DNA of 64,000 bases, taken from NCBI GenBank assembly GCA_027382625.1, contig JAJKFJ010020659.1:1-64000 (forward strand), read 5' to 3'. The stretch is from Tetmemena sp. SeJ-2015 (lineage: Eukaryota > Ciliophora > Spirotrichea > Sporadotrichida > Oxytrichidae). Under the pieces are notes generated by a model. The model did no database searches, had not been told where the DNA came from, and saw nothing but the letters and a program-made list of their open reading frames with translations. Made by a program: the position numbers and the translations under genes. Shown in pieces: positions 9,695 to 20,607 of this stretch (its first letter is position 1; every line of letters starts with the position of its first letter).

Positions 9695-10755
9695 TCGATA
9701 TTTTCCTCTTGAATCATACGAGTCAAACGCGAAGTTACTCAAAAATAACTAGATGATCTATCCTATCTCAGTTTCATTTTGACTCTAAGGTATGGATGTA
9801 GCCACCCTTATCAGTAGTAATAGCCAGTTCTCAACATCAACTCCATCGCAAAAATGTTGAGAGTGCCACACTATACTCTCACATTTGAAAGTTGTTGATG
9901 AGAAAGTTAGGAGTTGCAGCTGTTCCTCATCGCACTTCTAAGTTTCAGCACATCAATTATTTGATTGATCCTCAAACTCTTCGCCACTAAGCGCACTTCA
10001 GTTTGGAGTAGAAGATCTTCCATAGATAGTTTCCTTATCTCAAGATCTCTCCATAGACGACTGTAGCAAACATCTATCGTTGAAATGGCATAATGTACAA
10101 AACTGTGAATCGAGTGAATCGCGTTATAGACTTCTCTAAGCCATTTTATTATAATAATCTGAAATATCATTACACTGCTCAGGTGTGAGAGGGATAGGGT
10201 GAAGTTTGTATGTGCTGACGAAGCTGTGTTCACACACAGCACCTTCATGAAGAAGAGTTGGTACAAGAAGCACGATAGCATAGAAGTTTACGAGTAGAAA
10301 GTAAATATAAGTGTTTTACTTGCAGGAACCAGCGCAGACTCAGGCTTAGAAACTTATGTCCTTCATCCTCGCTCTATCAAGTGAGAGCAGTGTGCTGCGT
10401 TCTTTAAGAAACTCATAGAGTATATCACAGACGGTGAGATTGTTCTACTTGTTGGCAAACTGAGCGTACAAAAGACAAAGGAAGCGAAGAAGGCATACGC
10501 TGAGTTGAACATCACTCCTGTTTTTAATGTTCCATACTCGCCAGAGTTCAACGGCATTGAATTTTACTGGAACTTAGTTAAGGGACACTATAAGAAGCTG
10601 CTGCTCTATCACTTGATGCATGATTAAGCTATCGATACAGATGATTTAATAGTGAGTAGTTGTAAGAGAGTGGAAGAAAAGAAAGCAAAGTTATGTGCGA
10701 GATAAGGTAGAGTGAATATTTAGGAAAATTATTTCTGCATAACTTAATGTTGACT
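9695..10755 (+). mobile_element. Tc1/mariner-type element MLE-2
   Basis: A repeat unit whose 5' half (about 9700-10036) recurs as the reverse complement at 19279-19615 and in part at 52425-52610, and in the same orientation but decayed at 51765-52330. It contains the transposase listed separately. Terminal repeats were not located with confidence. Confidence 0.7.
10093..10753 (+). pseudogene. DD34E-type transposase of MLE-2, second catalytic Asp lost
   Basis: ATG 10093 opens MYKTVNRVNRVIDFSKP (helix-turn-helix side). After one frame step near 10190-10220 (a 22-nt GT-AG intron or an indel) comes KFVCADEAVFTH (first catalytic Asp), then KSWYKKHD and a glycine-containing strand. LLVGKLSVQKTK follows, where the second Asp is Gly, then VPYSPEFNGIEFYWNLVKG with the Glu 35 residues later, which is DD34E spacing. 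The frame ends at TGA 10751-10753. In-frame TAG (EQKVN) and TGA (IKWEQ) occur in conserved positions. The Asp-to-Gly change predicts loss of activity, the opposite defect to MLE-1. Confidence 0.8.
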
Positions 10756-10759
10756 TAAG

Positions 10760-11552
10760 TCATTTTTGCTTATCTGGGAAGAAGGGATTCTTAAGAGATT
10801 CCTTTCTCTCTTCTGTTGGGCCAGATGGACCTAACTTCCTCATCTTCGAACCTGATCCCGCATCTATGTTCATCTCGTCTTCCCTAAGTTTGTATAGTGA
10901 TAGACGCTTGCTCACCTCGATGCTTGTATTTTGCTTCCGTGCTCTGAATACCTTTGCTCTCTCCTTCATTAAGTAGATGCCAGTGCCAGGTTTCTCTACA
11001 CAGTTAAACTCTAAAACTTACTAGAGAAGTAGGGATGCTTCTGAAGCTGCTCAAACCATCGTCGCTGATAACTATTCCCTTCTTCTTTGGGTCGTTCTCC
11101 TCTCTTAGGAAAATTTTTCCTGTGGCATCGTCAATGATCACTTTGAGGTACTCTGCACGTACAGTAGCAAGGACGCCAAAGAAAAGAACCTTCGCTCTAG
11201 CAACTTGCTTGAGAGTTGTTTCTTGTTAGGAAGGAATAGAGCAACCTCCGGATCTCCCATCGCATCGTCATACATATTAGTGACTGAGATCTCAGGATAG
11301 TTTGGGATCTCCATCATGTTGACATCGATTGTTTTGAGAGCTTTCTTCTCATCAGCAAGAATTGCTTTGAGGAACGAGATCTTTTTTCCATACATTGTCG
11401 GAAGGAACAAACCAACTAAGATTATTGTTACCCATAATGAGAGCTTCTTACCTTCTAAGTGAGGTACCTGTAGAGGTCTTCCTTCTTCGGAACCTGTTGC
11501 TCAACTCTTGCGCTTCCACTCTTAATCGCTTAACATTCAAGTTTTCCACCAT
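10760..11552 (-). CDS. Family F gene, F3
   Basis: ATG 11552 (MVENLNVKRLRVEAQEL) to TGA 10760-10762, stop next to MLE-2. Recognisable family parts are PKKEDLYRYL, LFLPTMYGKKISFLKAIL, EIPNYPEISV, DPEVALFLPN and ERRFF-FGVLATVRAEYLKVI. The last two pieces are one frame apart across a T run, so one missing T is inferred. A 36-nt GT-AG intron may follow YLTQ. A second intron (gtaagt...tgtag, about 26 nt) follows SIPTSL, the same position as in F1 and F2. The last exon is basic and ends MRKLGPSG...NPFFPDKQK. Function unknown; the basic tail suggests nucleic-acid contact (inference). Confidence 0.7.
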
Positions 11553-11935
11553 CTTGCTCGAGTACTCGTTGTTCTATTTGAAAATCAAAGTTATTATTAT
11601 TGATCTAGATCCGAACGAAGCTAAAGTCTTACTATTTAATAGTGAGATCCTATAGGATGACAAGCTGAAATAGATAGAGCTAGAGAACTAAGCAAATCAG
11701 GTGCAAGTTGTGAAGATGGAGCTCCTTTTTATATGTAGTGGCTCCATTAAATTAATACTAATTATACTTAAAACTTAATTAGTAGTAGTTCAATCCCGTT
11801 TAAAGGGATATGTAGTGTTATATTTAAGACTATGTGAGGTAGAATAATTAGTATGGTTGCCAATGAAATGAGTAACACTACTAACTGCGTTTTGAACTTA
11901 ATTCGTAGAAAAATCAACCATAATTAGAGATAAGC

Positions 11936-12775
11936 ATGGATCTTTGTTTTATAATAAACAAGAAGGCCGAAGAACATCAATACCTTAAAAACTTTGCATC
12001 TAATGTTCTTTTGAGTGCCCTTCTCCTAGGCAACAGCATAAATTGTGCTCTTCGTAATTTAGAATTTTTATTTAAGTTGTTAAACAACCAAGCTAAGAAG
12101 CAAGTGCAACTTTTACAAGCAAAAGCTAAAAAGTTGTTTTTATCATCAACAAAACAAGATGCTGTTGTACTAAGTGCAAGGGAGAGCTCTCTGAACTTGA
12201 GCTTAGAAAGAGATCTCTGTGCTTTAAATTGTCAAGGCAAGAGTTGAGAAGTCGGTGGGTGTTTAAACTATCGCACTTACTGCTTTTTCAACTAACTTTA
12301 AGGGAGTAGTGATGCAGTTATTATTCATGCACAGAGATCTCAAGCCAGAGAACATCATGATAAACTTTGAACCAGTCAGAGCAACTGTCATAGAACAGAG
12401 TTGTAAGAAGAGAAAACATTGAGGAAGCATCGGTGCAAGGAACACTACTTCCCATAGAGACAGACTTGGCTCAACGGTTCAGTGCAGTGGGACATTTGGT
12501 CTATAGTTGCAATCATACTTGAATGCGATATGAAACCAGAGAAATACTACTAGTGTGAAAGTGAAGATGATGCAATATAATTCAAGACATTGTAAGATAG
12601 ACAAGGTATCAGAACTTTTGAAAAAGTAAGAGAGTAATAATCAAGCAACCTATGAAACCTAACACTCAGTTATCTGAGATAGAGGAAGCAGGTATAAAAT
12701 TCAGAGAATATGAGACAGACGTCAAGGTCACCTTCCTAGAAGACTTTAGATTGCCTGTTTAGGGTTAAAATTTAG
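11936..12775 (+). CDS. Protein-kinase-like gene, K3 (retains HRDLKPEN)
   Basis: The strongest kinase motif in the window: MHRDLKPENIMINFE at about 12330-12380, preceded by IVKARVEKSVGV and a VVMQLLF helix. One frame over, SVQWDIWSIVAIILECDM matches kinase subdomain IX (D-x-W-S-x-G). A single-base break near 12390 separates the halves, at the place where DFG should lie, so the metal-binding motif cannot be confirmed. The upstream frame 11936-12247 (NNQAKKQVQLLQAKAKK) may be the N-terminal part or another exon. Unlike K1, K2 and K4, the catalytic loop is intact. Gene edges are uncertain. Confidence 0.65.
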
Positions 12776-12779
12776 CATG

Positions 12780-12850
12780 ATTATAAGTATTAATAAAGAA
12801 ATTAATTATACACAACTTATTTTCACTTTCTTATCATATTAATGGGGTTT
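12780..12850. repeat. Short repeat shared with 19605-19678
   Basis: A tgattata, tacacaacttattttcac, tttcttatcatatta block followed by ggggtttt matches 19605-19678 nearly base for base. At 19.6 kb it sits between the inverted MLE-2 fragment and the SF3 element. Possibly a transposon end. Confidence 0.6.
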
Positions 12851-12949
12851 TGGGATTTTGATTAAATTAAATATTAATAATATTTTCATATTAAAAGGAT
12901 TGTTGTGTATACATTATCATGGATTGGTATAAAATAGAATTGCATACTG

Positions 12950-13375
12950 ATCCTTGCTCTGTGATTCAAAATATATTACGCTTTAAATTAAATTAACTCT
13001 TAATTTAAATTTATACTACAACAATTACATTAACTGCCCTGAGAAAATTTCTAAAATTTCAAAGTGGCAGTTGAAAATTCAAGCGTCCAGTACAAGTAGA
13101 GTATCCCCCCATCATCCTTGGTAAGCTCAAAGAGTAACAAAAGTATGCAAGCATTTTCATACTTTTTGAACATCACAAAGAACAAGATCTTCAACTGGAG
13201 CAAGCAGAACTCTTACCAACTGCAACATACAGAAGGATTCTACCCTCACCCTTAGCAAACAACTTCTTAAAGTTAGGAAACAAAAACTATAACTCCGTCT
13301 GAGCTAGTGCTCTTCATAATCTTGGTATAGAATTGATTGGAGCTACATCCATCTTTAAATTTAAATACATAATCT
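12950..13375 (+). pseudogene. Ubiquitin-like family copy U1
   Basis: Aligns along its length with U2 and U3: leader near tccttgctctg, tacgctttaaat, a CAA-rich start, a VQYKQSIPP-like segment where ubiquitin has KIQDKEGIPP, then NIQKDSTLTL where ubiquitin has NIQKESTLHL, and a Lys/Arg-rich end. Frames shift several times, so it is a decayed copy or poorly called sequence. Followed by AT-rich DNA. Confidence 0.55.
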
Positions 13376-13436
13376 TTTAAAACTAGTTCTAAATTAATAT
13401 ATAGCACATTAACCCTTATTATAATTTTTGAATAAA

Positions 13437-13951
13437 TCAATTTATAACTAATTTATAAATATTGTTAAAGTATAATTTTGAAAAATAAAATTTTAATTAT
13501 TCTTTGCTAAGGTTTGTGGTAGCTTGAACTCGATCGATTATTGCTCTTTCAAAAGCTTTAAAGGACTTCTATCCTTCGCTAAATAATATTAAAATTATAT
13601 GATCAATAAAATAATTTAATTAAATGTAAAGTAAAATAAATGGATTATTAGTTAACTAATAGTTAATTCATTTGTTTGAGAAATTAATCATTTAAATTAA
13701 TAATTTAATTTTGAAGTGTACTTCATTCGTTTTACATAGACAAATCGCAAAGCTTCAAAAAATTTAAGAGGAGGCAGACTGAGTTCCACTAAGATCATGA
13801 TCACATCAGTTATATCTAAGGGCTTGAGAGTGGTGTTCCTTACAAATATTTCTCTTACCTATAAAATATATGTAGTAAGAGAGTTATCACCAAACCACAG
13901 AATAGCAAGCAGCAGAAGATAAGAATCATGACTACCCTTACAAGAGTTCAT
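13437..13951 (-). CDS. Small two-exon gene or gene fragment, unrecognised
   Basis: From ATG 13949-13951 the minus strand reads MNSCKGSHDSYLLLLAIL..., then PLDITDVIMILVELSLPP and ALRFVYVKRM. A GT-AG intron of about 143 nt (13579-13721) would join this to EGQKSFKAFERAIIDRVQA, ending at TGA 13437-13439; unspliced, the first part ends at TGA 13688. The composition (balanced D, E, R, P, V) stands out from the AT-rich surroundings. A MITE begins 37 nt upstream, and another coding-like patch (LTIEDLSKNELLVLKQ, minus, about 14350-14440) lies beyond it, so the MITE may sit in an intron. No family recognised. Confidence 0.45.
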
Positions 13952-13987
13952 AAATTACTTTTAATCTTACTTTTTATGGGACGCTCA

Positions 13988-14184
13988 TTATAGCTGAGAA
14001 TTCAATAAAAAAGAGAATTAAATTAGATATTAAATTAAAATGGAATAAATCAGTGGCTTTTGAAGTGTCTCTGATTTAAATAATAATTACACCTCATTAT
14101 ATCATCCTGAACTACGCCACTGAGACTGCTATTTTTGCTCCGTTTTTAAATTAGACGATCACTTATTTGTGCTCAAACTATAAT
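13988..14184 (+). mobile_element. MITE family M1, internally deleted copy
   Basis: Begins ttatagctgagaattcaat and continues with the M1 consensus (ataaatcagtggc...). It ends near caaactataat, about 200 bp instead of about 400. Confidence 0.7.
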
Positions 14185-14189
14185 CAATT

Positions 14190-15190
14190 TAAATATCGAT
14201 AATTTGATAAAGATATTAAGTGAATATTTATGTCTTGAGACCTGTGTTAATATAGTCATGATATTCAAATTAAATAAATAAAATTTTCATTCAAAGAATT
14301 ATTAATAATATTCAGACATTTTAGATAAAAAATTTATTATTTTAAATTATTATAGAATATTTTTAATTTAAGTATTCACTTGCTTTAACTATTTACTTCA
14401 AAACCAGTAACTCATTCTTGCTGAGATCCTCAATGGTGAGTTATTAATTATATTTAGAATAACATAAATCGATAAGTGGTAACAATAAAATTTAACAAGT
14501 GACTGTAAAATTAAAAACTTTACTTAAGTTTAAGCTTATTATATAGTTAATAAAATGATAATTATTTTCTTCTTCATGTATTTCCATAAGATTCTTGAGC
14601 AGCCTGATTTTATTTACACACTATATATTTCAAATATTAATAAATTGTAAATTCTAGTTAATAAATCAGAATTGTCCATTACAGCAATAGTTCATTCAAT
14701 ATGAATACAAAAAATGATAATCTAAAAAAGGATATATTAAGTTTAAATATTATGAAAGTATTTTATCATTTTAATTTCATTTAGAGATACAATAAAATCT
14801 CAATTATAGATAAGTTATTTATCAATTGCATTGAAATTATTATAAATTAATCATAACAAATAAAATATATTTGCAAAGTTTTTAAAAATCTTAGATTATT
14901 TATTAATTTATAAGTTGGAAAGAATTTGAAAATCTCAAAATTAAAAATTTAGTTAAAAACAGATTTTCATTTTTCTAAATGCTAATTCTTCTATATTATA
15001 CCGTCAAAAAAACATAAAAGTTAAATTGGAGAAAGTTCTTATTATATGATGGACAGAATTTAATTATGATTGATTCAAAAAAATTATTATTTCTGTCTGA
15101 GAAGATTTAGTTGATTCAAATATTTTTCCTTAAATTTTAAACTGAATTAATTGACTATTAAAATCATATAATTACATTAAAATATTGATT
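14190..15190. other. AT-rich stretch, nothing firm
   Basis: Apart from a short coding-like minus patch at about 14350-14440 (LTIEDLSKNELLVLKQ), this is AT-rich DNA with no recognisable motif. Confidence 0.5.
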
Positions 15191-15194
15191 ATGG

Positions 15195-15410
15195 ATGGGA
15201 AATAAATCCAATGATTCTTTAAATAATAAATATGAAGTTGCAACTTCATTACAATTGAAATCACAGATTTACTTCCCAATCCGTAGCTTGGACGATAGAT
15301 TAACAAAAAATTAAAATGAGGTCCTTCTTTAATTATTTTAATAACACCTTTCAGCAGAGAGATATGATGCTCTCAATATTATTTTTCTTTATATTATAGG
15401 TCAAATACGA
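15195..15410 (-). mobile_element. MITE family M1, degenerate partial copy
   Basis: Reverse-oriented M1 words: aataaatatgaagttgcaact, attgaaatcacagattta, cagagagatatgatg. The outer end is not resolved. Confidence 0.55.
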
Positions 15411-15539
15411 TTGTGTGATTTTCTAATTTGAAATGATGAAATTTAGCGACTCTTAATTATATTTAATTACAAGACTGAGATTAATTGATCCAGAATAATA
15501 ATTTCAAAATAAAATTAATGGGGAACAGAGAAAAGCATG

Positions 15540-15745
15540 ATTACTACTGGCAATACTTTATGAAAACATATTCCTCGGAAATGATCAACGCGATGGCATT
15601 TATTTGGATGGAAATACAACGCATAATGAAAATTGGTGGGAATACAAAGCTAAGTACATTTATTAGCCAATCAAAAATGAGGTTATGTGGAAATAAGAGG
15701 AAATATGGCTTAAAATCATATCTAATCACAAAGACTGTTGTATAT
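15540..15745 (+). CDS. Possible exon, unrecognised
   Basis: A plus frame reads ENIFLGNDQRDGIYLDGN, then HNENWWEYKAKY and NEVMWKQEEIWLKII, richer in D, E, G and W than surrounding noise. The edges are unclear and one other frame is also open. Could be a single exon of an intron-containing gene or chance. Confidence 0.3.
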
Positions 15746-15749
15746 ATTT

Positions 15750-17500
15750 AAAAATCAAACTACCATGTACAAATCTAATAGCAAATTATCTACGCATTTG
15801 ACTTTCAACCCAATTCCTACTTGTAATTAAGAAAGCTGTAGTATATAGTTGTTTTATTTTACATTTTTCAAATACTTTATAACGCATTCATATTCAACCC
15901 ATATTTGCATACTTACTTGTGCTATAAAAATTGTAAGGATATAATTTTAGACTGATAAAATGTAAAAGAATACATTTAAAATGAAGAAGTATTAACTTTC
16001 ACTGATTTAATTTATATTATTTTAAAACCAATTTAAATCAATTTTCAATTAATTCTCAAGTATATTAAATCCTCAGTTAAAAACTTTAAAAGTTAGGACG
16101 AATGAAGAAATCAACTCAAATTCGTATAAAAGCAGAAAAATATGGTTGAATTTAATATTTTGAACAATAAAGAAGATAACCATGATTTTTCGAAGATAAG
16201 ATCTTACTAAATTCTATATTCTAAAATATCTAAACTCACCCTACGGCAATATTAATTGCAATTTTATATATAAAATGCAAAGCTCTTCATATTTCTTTTT
16301 TGAGAGGCGCAATGAAGATGATTAAATAAGAAAATCATATAAATCTCCTAACTTTGCTTACTTCGCTACATAACTCTTTAATATAAAAATTGTAAAGATT
16401 TTTTTCTTAGAATTCTTATCCTCAAGTGATGTTTCAATAAAATTTCATTCCATTAAATTAATATTAAATTAATGATTAACTTTATTGCATTTAAAATTTC
16501 ATTCAATAAAGGATAATTATCTATCAAAATGCAAAATCATTTTTATAAAAATAAAATTATAAGGACAAAAAATAAAATTATTATTTATTGGAAATTTTAT
16601 TGTGCAATACTCTCCTGCTGTAAAAATTTAATATAATTTCAAATTTTTTAAAAAAATTATTTGCAAATTTAAATAAAATCTTAAATAAATTAAACTAGTT
16701 TGAATCAATGTTTTATTTCAATCGATTAAATTACATTTCTCTTTAAGTATTAAAACATAAACTTATACATTGAAATAAAATCAAAATAAAAATGGCAAAG
16801 ATATTTAATAGAGAAAAATTTGCTAATCATTCATAATGGGATAATGAATTTGAGAATAAGAAAATTTAATTTAAAAATGATTTTTTTATCTTAATAATAA
16901 GTAAAAGTTTTTTTCTCAGCAATATTTTTAGTATAAAAAATGAATATCTTAAAATTTCTAATTTTTCTTCTCTTTTTATATAAAATTAGCAAAGGATGTT
17001 AATCAACTATTTATCTGTCCATAGAAACAAATAAAAATTATAGTACTCTTATAAAGTTTGATAAATGTAAATTTTATATTAATTCATTGTATCATATAAA
17101 AAAAAGTCATTAAATTTGAAAAAAATGAATAAACAGGTGCAAACTAAAATCCGCTAAATTGAGTGAAGTAGCTGAACAAATTAATGTAAGTTTATTTATT
17201 GAACATAATTTAAGGTTGCTCAAATTATTTAGGAGCTCTCTGTGCGAAATTTTCACTATAAAAAATTTGAACCCAGAAGTTATTCGAATAGAATTAATCT
17301 TAAGAAAGTGGATATAAATATAGTGAGATCTTTTATAAGCTAAAATAAAATATATTTCTTTAAGGAATAAATTAATAGCAATTTTCATAAAAACTAGCAC
17401 TTTTAGTATTTAGATAAGTAGAAATAAATATGCCCTTTGTAACTTTTATCAAGAAAATAAATTTATTTAGGGAATATTATTGTTACTGACAAGATGCTTT
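15750..17500. other. AT-rich stretch with only TGA-bounded open frames
   Basis: Minus frames 16827-17087 and 17107-17388 run from ATG to TGA, but their composition (K, I, N, L, F, Y) is what random AT-rich DNA gives under a TGA-only stop, so I do not call them genes. Weak M1-like words occur at 16300-16360. Confidence 0.4.
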
Positions 17501-17513
17501 ATTTTATACCATT

Positions 17514-17768
17514 TCATGAAAATTTTTATCCTTTATCTAATAGCTTGGTTGTAGAGCAGAGTTTAAGTAGTGTATCTTATACTTATTTTAATTTCTCATT
17601 GCTTCCAGTCGTATCAGGTGTAATATCCCTGAATTTATTCTTACCATAAATCTCTCTATGATCCTTTAGATACCTTTTAATTCATTTAGTTAGAAGCTGT
17701 TAATCGTTCCCCTTAACCATATGGGCTGATATATGCCTTGATGCATATTTGTAGTGGGTGAGTCTCAT
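17514..17768 (-). CDS. Candidate 84-residue protein gene, unrecognised
   Basis: ATG 17768 to TGA 17514-17516, one in-frame TGA (Trp in LLTKWIKRYL) and TAA codons as Gln. The product is basic and polar: MVKGNDQQLL, KDHREIYGKNKF, RDITPDTTGSNEKLKQVQ. This composition differs from neighbouring AT-rich noise, which is the main support. No motif recognised. Confidence 0.4.
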
Positions 17769-18617
17769 TTTTCTTATATAATATTAGATAATTAAATAAA
17801 AATATATATCCTATATTCTAATTCACTCTAAAGTTTTAAATAATATCTTATAATCTAAACAAATCTTTTGGTAATATCATAATATATTATTAAAAGGTTA
17901 TAAATGATAGTTTTCTCAAATATTTTAAAATATTTTAAATTCCTTAGGCTGGATTTAAATAAATGAACTATTGTCAAATTCTCAAATTAAATTATTATAA
18001 ATATTTTATTAATCTGCTTTGAGTTTTATATCCTTTTCCCGGACGTATCGTTTATCTTTAACCCTTTCAAACTAATCCTTAATGTCATTATATTTAATTA
18101 AAAATAAAATTATAAAATAACTATCATTTAAAATGAACATTATAATAAATATGATATATTATAGCATATCAATTCTATGTATCTTTTTTTTCAGTGCTCT
18201 TCTAATTTATTCTTTCTACAAAATTATAAGTTTAAAGAAGGGAGATTTTTTTATTAAAATTAATTCTTGTTTTATTTTAATTAAAGAATTGAATTTTTAG
18301 ATTTACTTTGAAATTTAAAATACAAAGGTATAGGTTTATCTCTTAATAGTAAATTGAATATCTTTGGTCTATCTTATAATATTAAATTATTATAGTGTGT
18401 GTTTTGATGATTTCGTATTTCTGCTTTCTTATACCCATAACAAAATTTGAAAGTTTTAATAAATTATCATTTCATAATTTTTTCTTTGATATATATTATT
18501 TATTGAACTATAGAATTAGATTTTAGTCCGTATTAGTTTCTATAATAAATTTTAAACAATAGCTTAAATACAAAAATATTAAAAGATCTATTCAGCTTTA
18601 AAATGAAATATGATTTT

Positions 18618-19022
18618 ATTATAGAATAGAATTTAATTAAAATCGATTATTGTTAAAATAATAAGTCGTCTGCTGCTGCATGGTGGCAGTAAAAATTGTA
18701 GATTCATCCCCTAATCTGCAGGTAGTTGGATAGCTTATCAAATTTTAATATGAGTTTTTTTTAATTTTCTTCGTAAGGCAGCTCTGCATAGATATATGCC
18801 GAAAGATTTCAACATATTCCTCGTCTTCATCTTCTTAGTAATATTTTGACGCTAATAATTTTTGACTGAGCGATTTCATAAAAAAGCGGCAATTATATAA
18901 TTTTCTAAGAATTTTATGCTTTACAGAATGCTATAAATACTATTTGAATTAGGCCAACTCAACTACCACTCATTAAATCAATTAAATATATATTTTATTT
19001 TCATTTAAATTCTCTGCTGTGC
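18618..19022 (-). mobile_element. MITE family M1, degenerate full-length copy
   Basis: Starts ttatagaatagaatttaattaaaatcg and ends tttaaattctctgct, the reverse-oriented M1 termini. Inside are gtagattcatcccctaatctgcag and cgatttcataaaaaa words of the consensus. Confidence 0.65.
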
Positions 19023-19278
19023 AATAAATCTAAGCATTAAATGTACTTTTTTAAAAAGAACCATAGAATCATATTCAAAATGTAATATTAAGAAATTAAA
19101 GCATCAGAAGAGTTGGCAGATATATAATATATTAGTCTTATTCAGATACTTCATTTTAAAATAAATTTTATAAACATACTTCTATCTTAAAAAATATTTT
19201 TAGAGGGGCATTCCAGGAAAGTAAAATTATTTATGTAGTTCATTATAAAAACTCATCTTTTACTTTATTTTTGTCGAT

Positions 19279-19615
19279 ACTTGAGATAAGGAAACTATCT
19301 ATGAAGATCTTCTACTCCAAACTGAAGTGCGCTTAGTGGCGAAGAGTTTGAGGATCAGTCAAATAATTGATGTGCACGAAACTTAGAAGTGCGATGAGGA
19401 ACAGCTGCAACTCCTAACTTTCTCATCAGCAAAGCAACTTTCAAATGCGAGAGTATAGTGCGCTCTGGCACTCTCAACATTTTTGAGATGGAGATGATGT
19501 TGAGAACTGGCTATTACTACTGATAAGGGTGACTACATCCATACCTTAGAGTCAAAATGAAACTGAGATAGGATGGATCAATTTTAGTAATTTCGCGTTT
19601 GACTCGCATGATTAT
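19279..19615 (-). repeat. Inverted fragment of MLE-2 (5' half)
   Basis: Reverse complement of about 9700-10036 with few differences (for example actgaagtgcgcttagtggc and aactggctattactactga). It abuts the 12780-type repeat and then the SF3 element. Confidence 0.85.
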
Positions 19616-19682
19616 ACGTATGAATAAATAAATTAATCATACACAACTTATTTTCACTTTCTTATCATATTATGGGGATTTG

Positions 19683-19865
19683 ATTAGCCCAATCAAGGCG
19701 TAACCCAATATTTCGAAATTACGCCATAATTGAGCAAATTCGCAAATTTGCAAATCCAAAACAATGGAAAGGCAAGCTGGGAGAGATCACAAGTACGCTT
19801 TCTGTAATCAGACTAATGAAATCAGTATATATTTAATAGCTCCAATCAGGGTTTAGGGTGTGTGT
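19683..19865 (+). repeat. Left terminal inverted repeat of the SF3 element
   Basis: Starts attagcccaatcaaggcg and ends gggtttagggtgtgtgt. It contains short internal palindromes such as ttcgaaatt and gcaaatttgc, so single strands could fold. Confidence 0.9.
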
Positions 19866-20330
19866 AAATATTTGATGATGAATTATTAAGTATAAAAAGA
19901 ATAATCAAGTTCCAATCTAGAGATCAGGCTTAATTAAATAACTCGAGCATTATTAAATAGGACTTCCAGAGGAAGATTAGAGATTAGGAATTAGAGTTAT
20001 TTATATTATTATTGGTTTGAATATTTAATACCCCCCTGTCCCCTCATAAATATGGGGGCTCATACGTTCTCCCTCGAATGCATCACCGGTACTCTCTAGA
20101 CGTACTGACCACTGACCAGGGGGCCCACAGCCGATAGCCGCAAGAGGACGAGGGCGTTGCCACTCACTGCACAGGGCAATAGGAATCCCTGCCGTTCAAA
20201 CCCTCCCTGACTGAGGGCGTGAGCTGCTCACTCGGAGGCCTCGAGGGCCATGCCTGGGGCTCAGTGGGCTGGTCAAAGAGAGCGTGCACTCTGCCTCCGG
20301 TGTCTGATTCAGGGTGCCTCATAGCGGTAG

Positions 20331-20513
20331 TCATAGGGTGGTCACTGTGAGTGTCTAGTCATCCTCAATTTCGATCAAGTCCATCTTTTCTCTGATTGTT
20401 CTAGTAGCACTGTAGTCGCCGTAGTCGGTGCGTCGTCTGCTGCTGCCACTCTTTTTTATTTCCCTTTTTTCTTCTTTTTTTTCTTCCCGAGTCAGCTCCA
20501 TCAGCAACTCCAT
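20331..20513 (-). CDS. Small charged protein, divergent to the helicase gene
   Basis: ATG 20513 to TGA 20331-20333 gives 60 residues: MELLMELTREEKKEEKREI, a Gly-Ser-Arg-rich patch (SGSSRRRTDYGDYS), then REKMDLIEIEDD. It is highly charged and helix-prone. It faces away from the helicase ORF, which starts 95 nt to the right, so a shared bidirectional control region is likely. If TGA is read as Trp, the frame continues leftward through the GC-rich block for about 100 more codons. No homology recognised. Confidence 0.45.
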
Positions 20514-20607
20514 CTTTCTCTGGAAGTCCTATTTAATAATTTGAGAATATTTAAAACTATAAATATATTTTATAAATGAAACATAAGTCTCCTCAATTTC
20601 CAAATAA

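Noticed and set aside
16827..17388. Two tandem ATG-to-TGA minus ORFs of 86 and 93 codons
   Set aside because: With only TGA as stop in about 70 percent AT DNA, open frames of this size are expected by chance in every kilobase; composition gives no support.
19845..19866. Telomere-like gggtttaggg inside the TIRs of the SF3 element
   Set aside because: Only one and a half units; no tandem array, so not a telomere.
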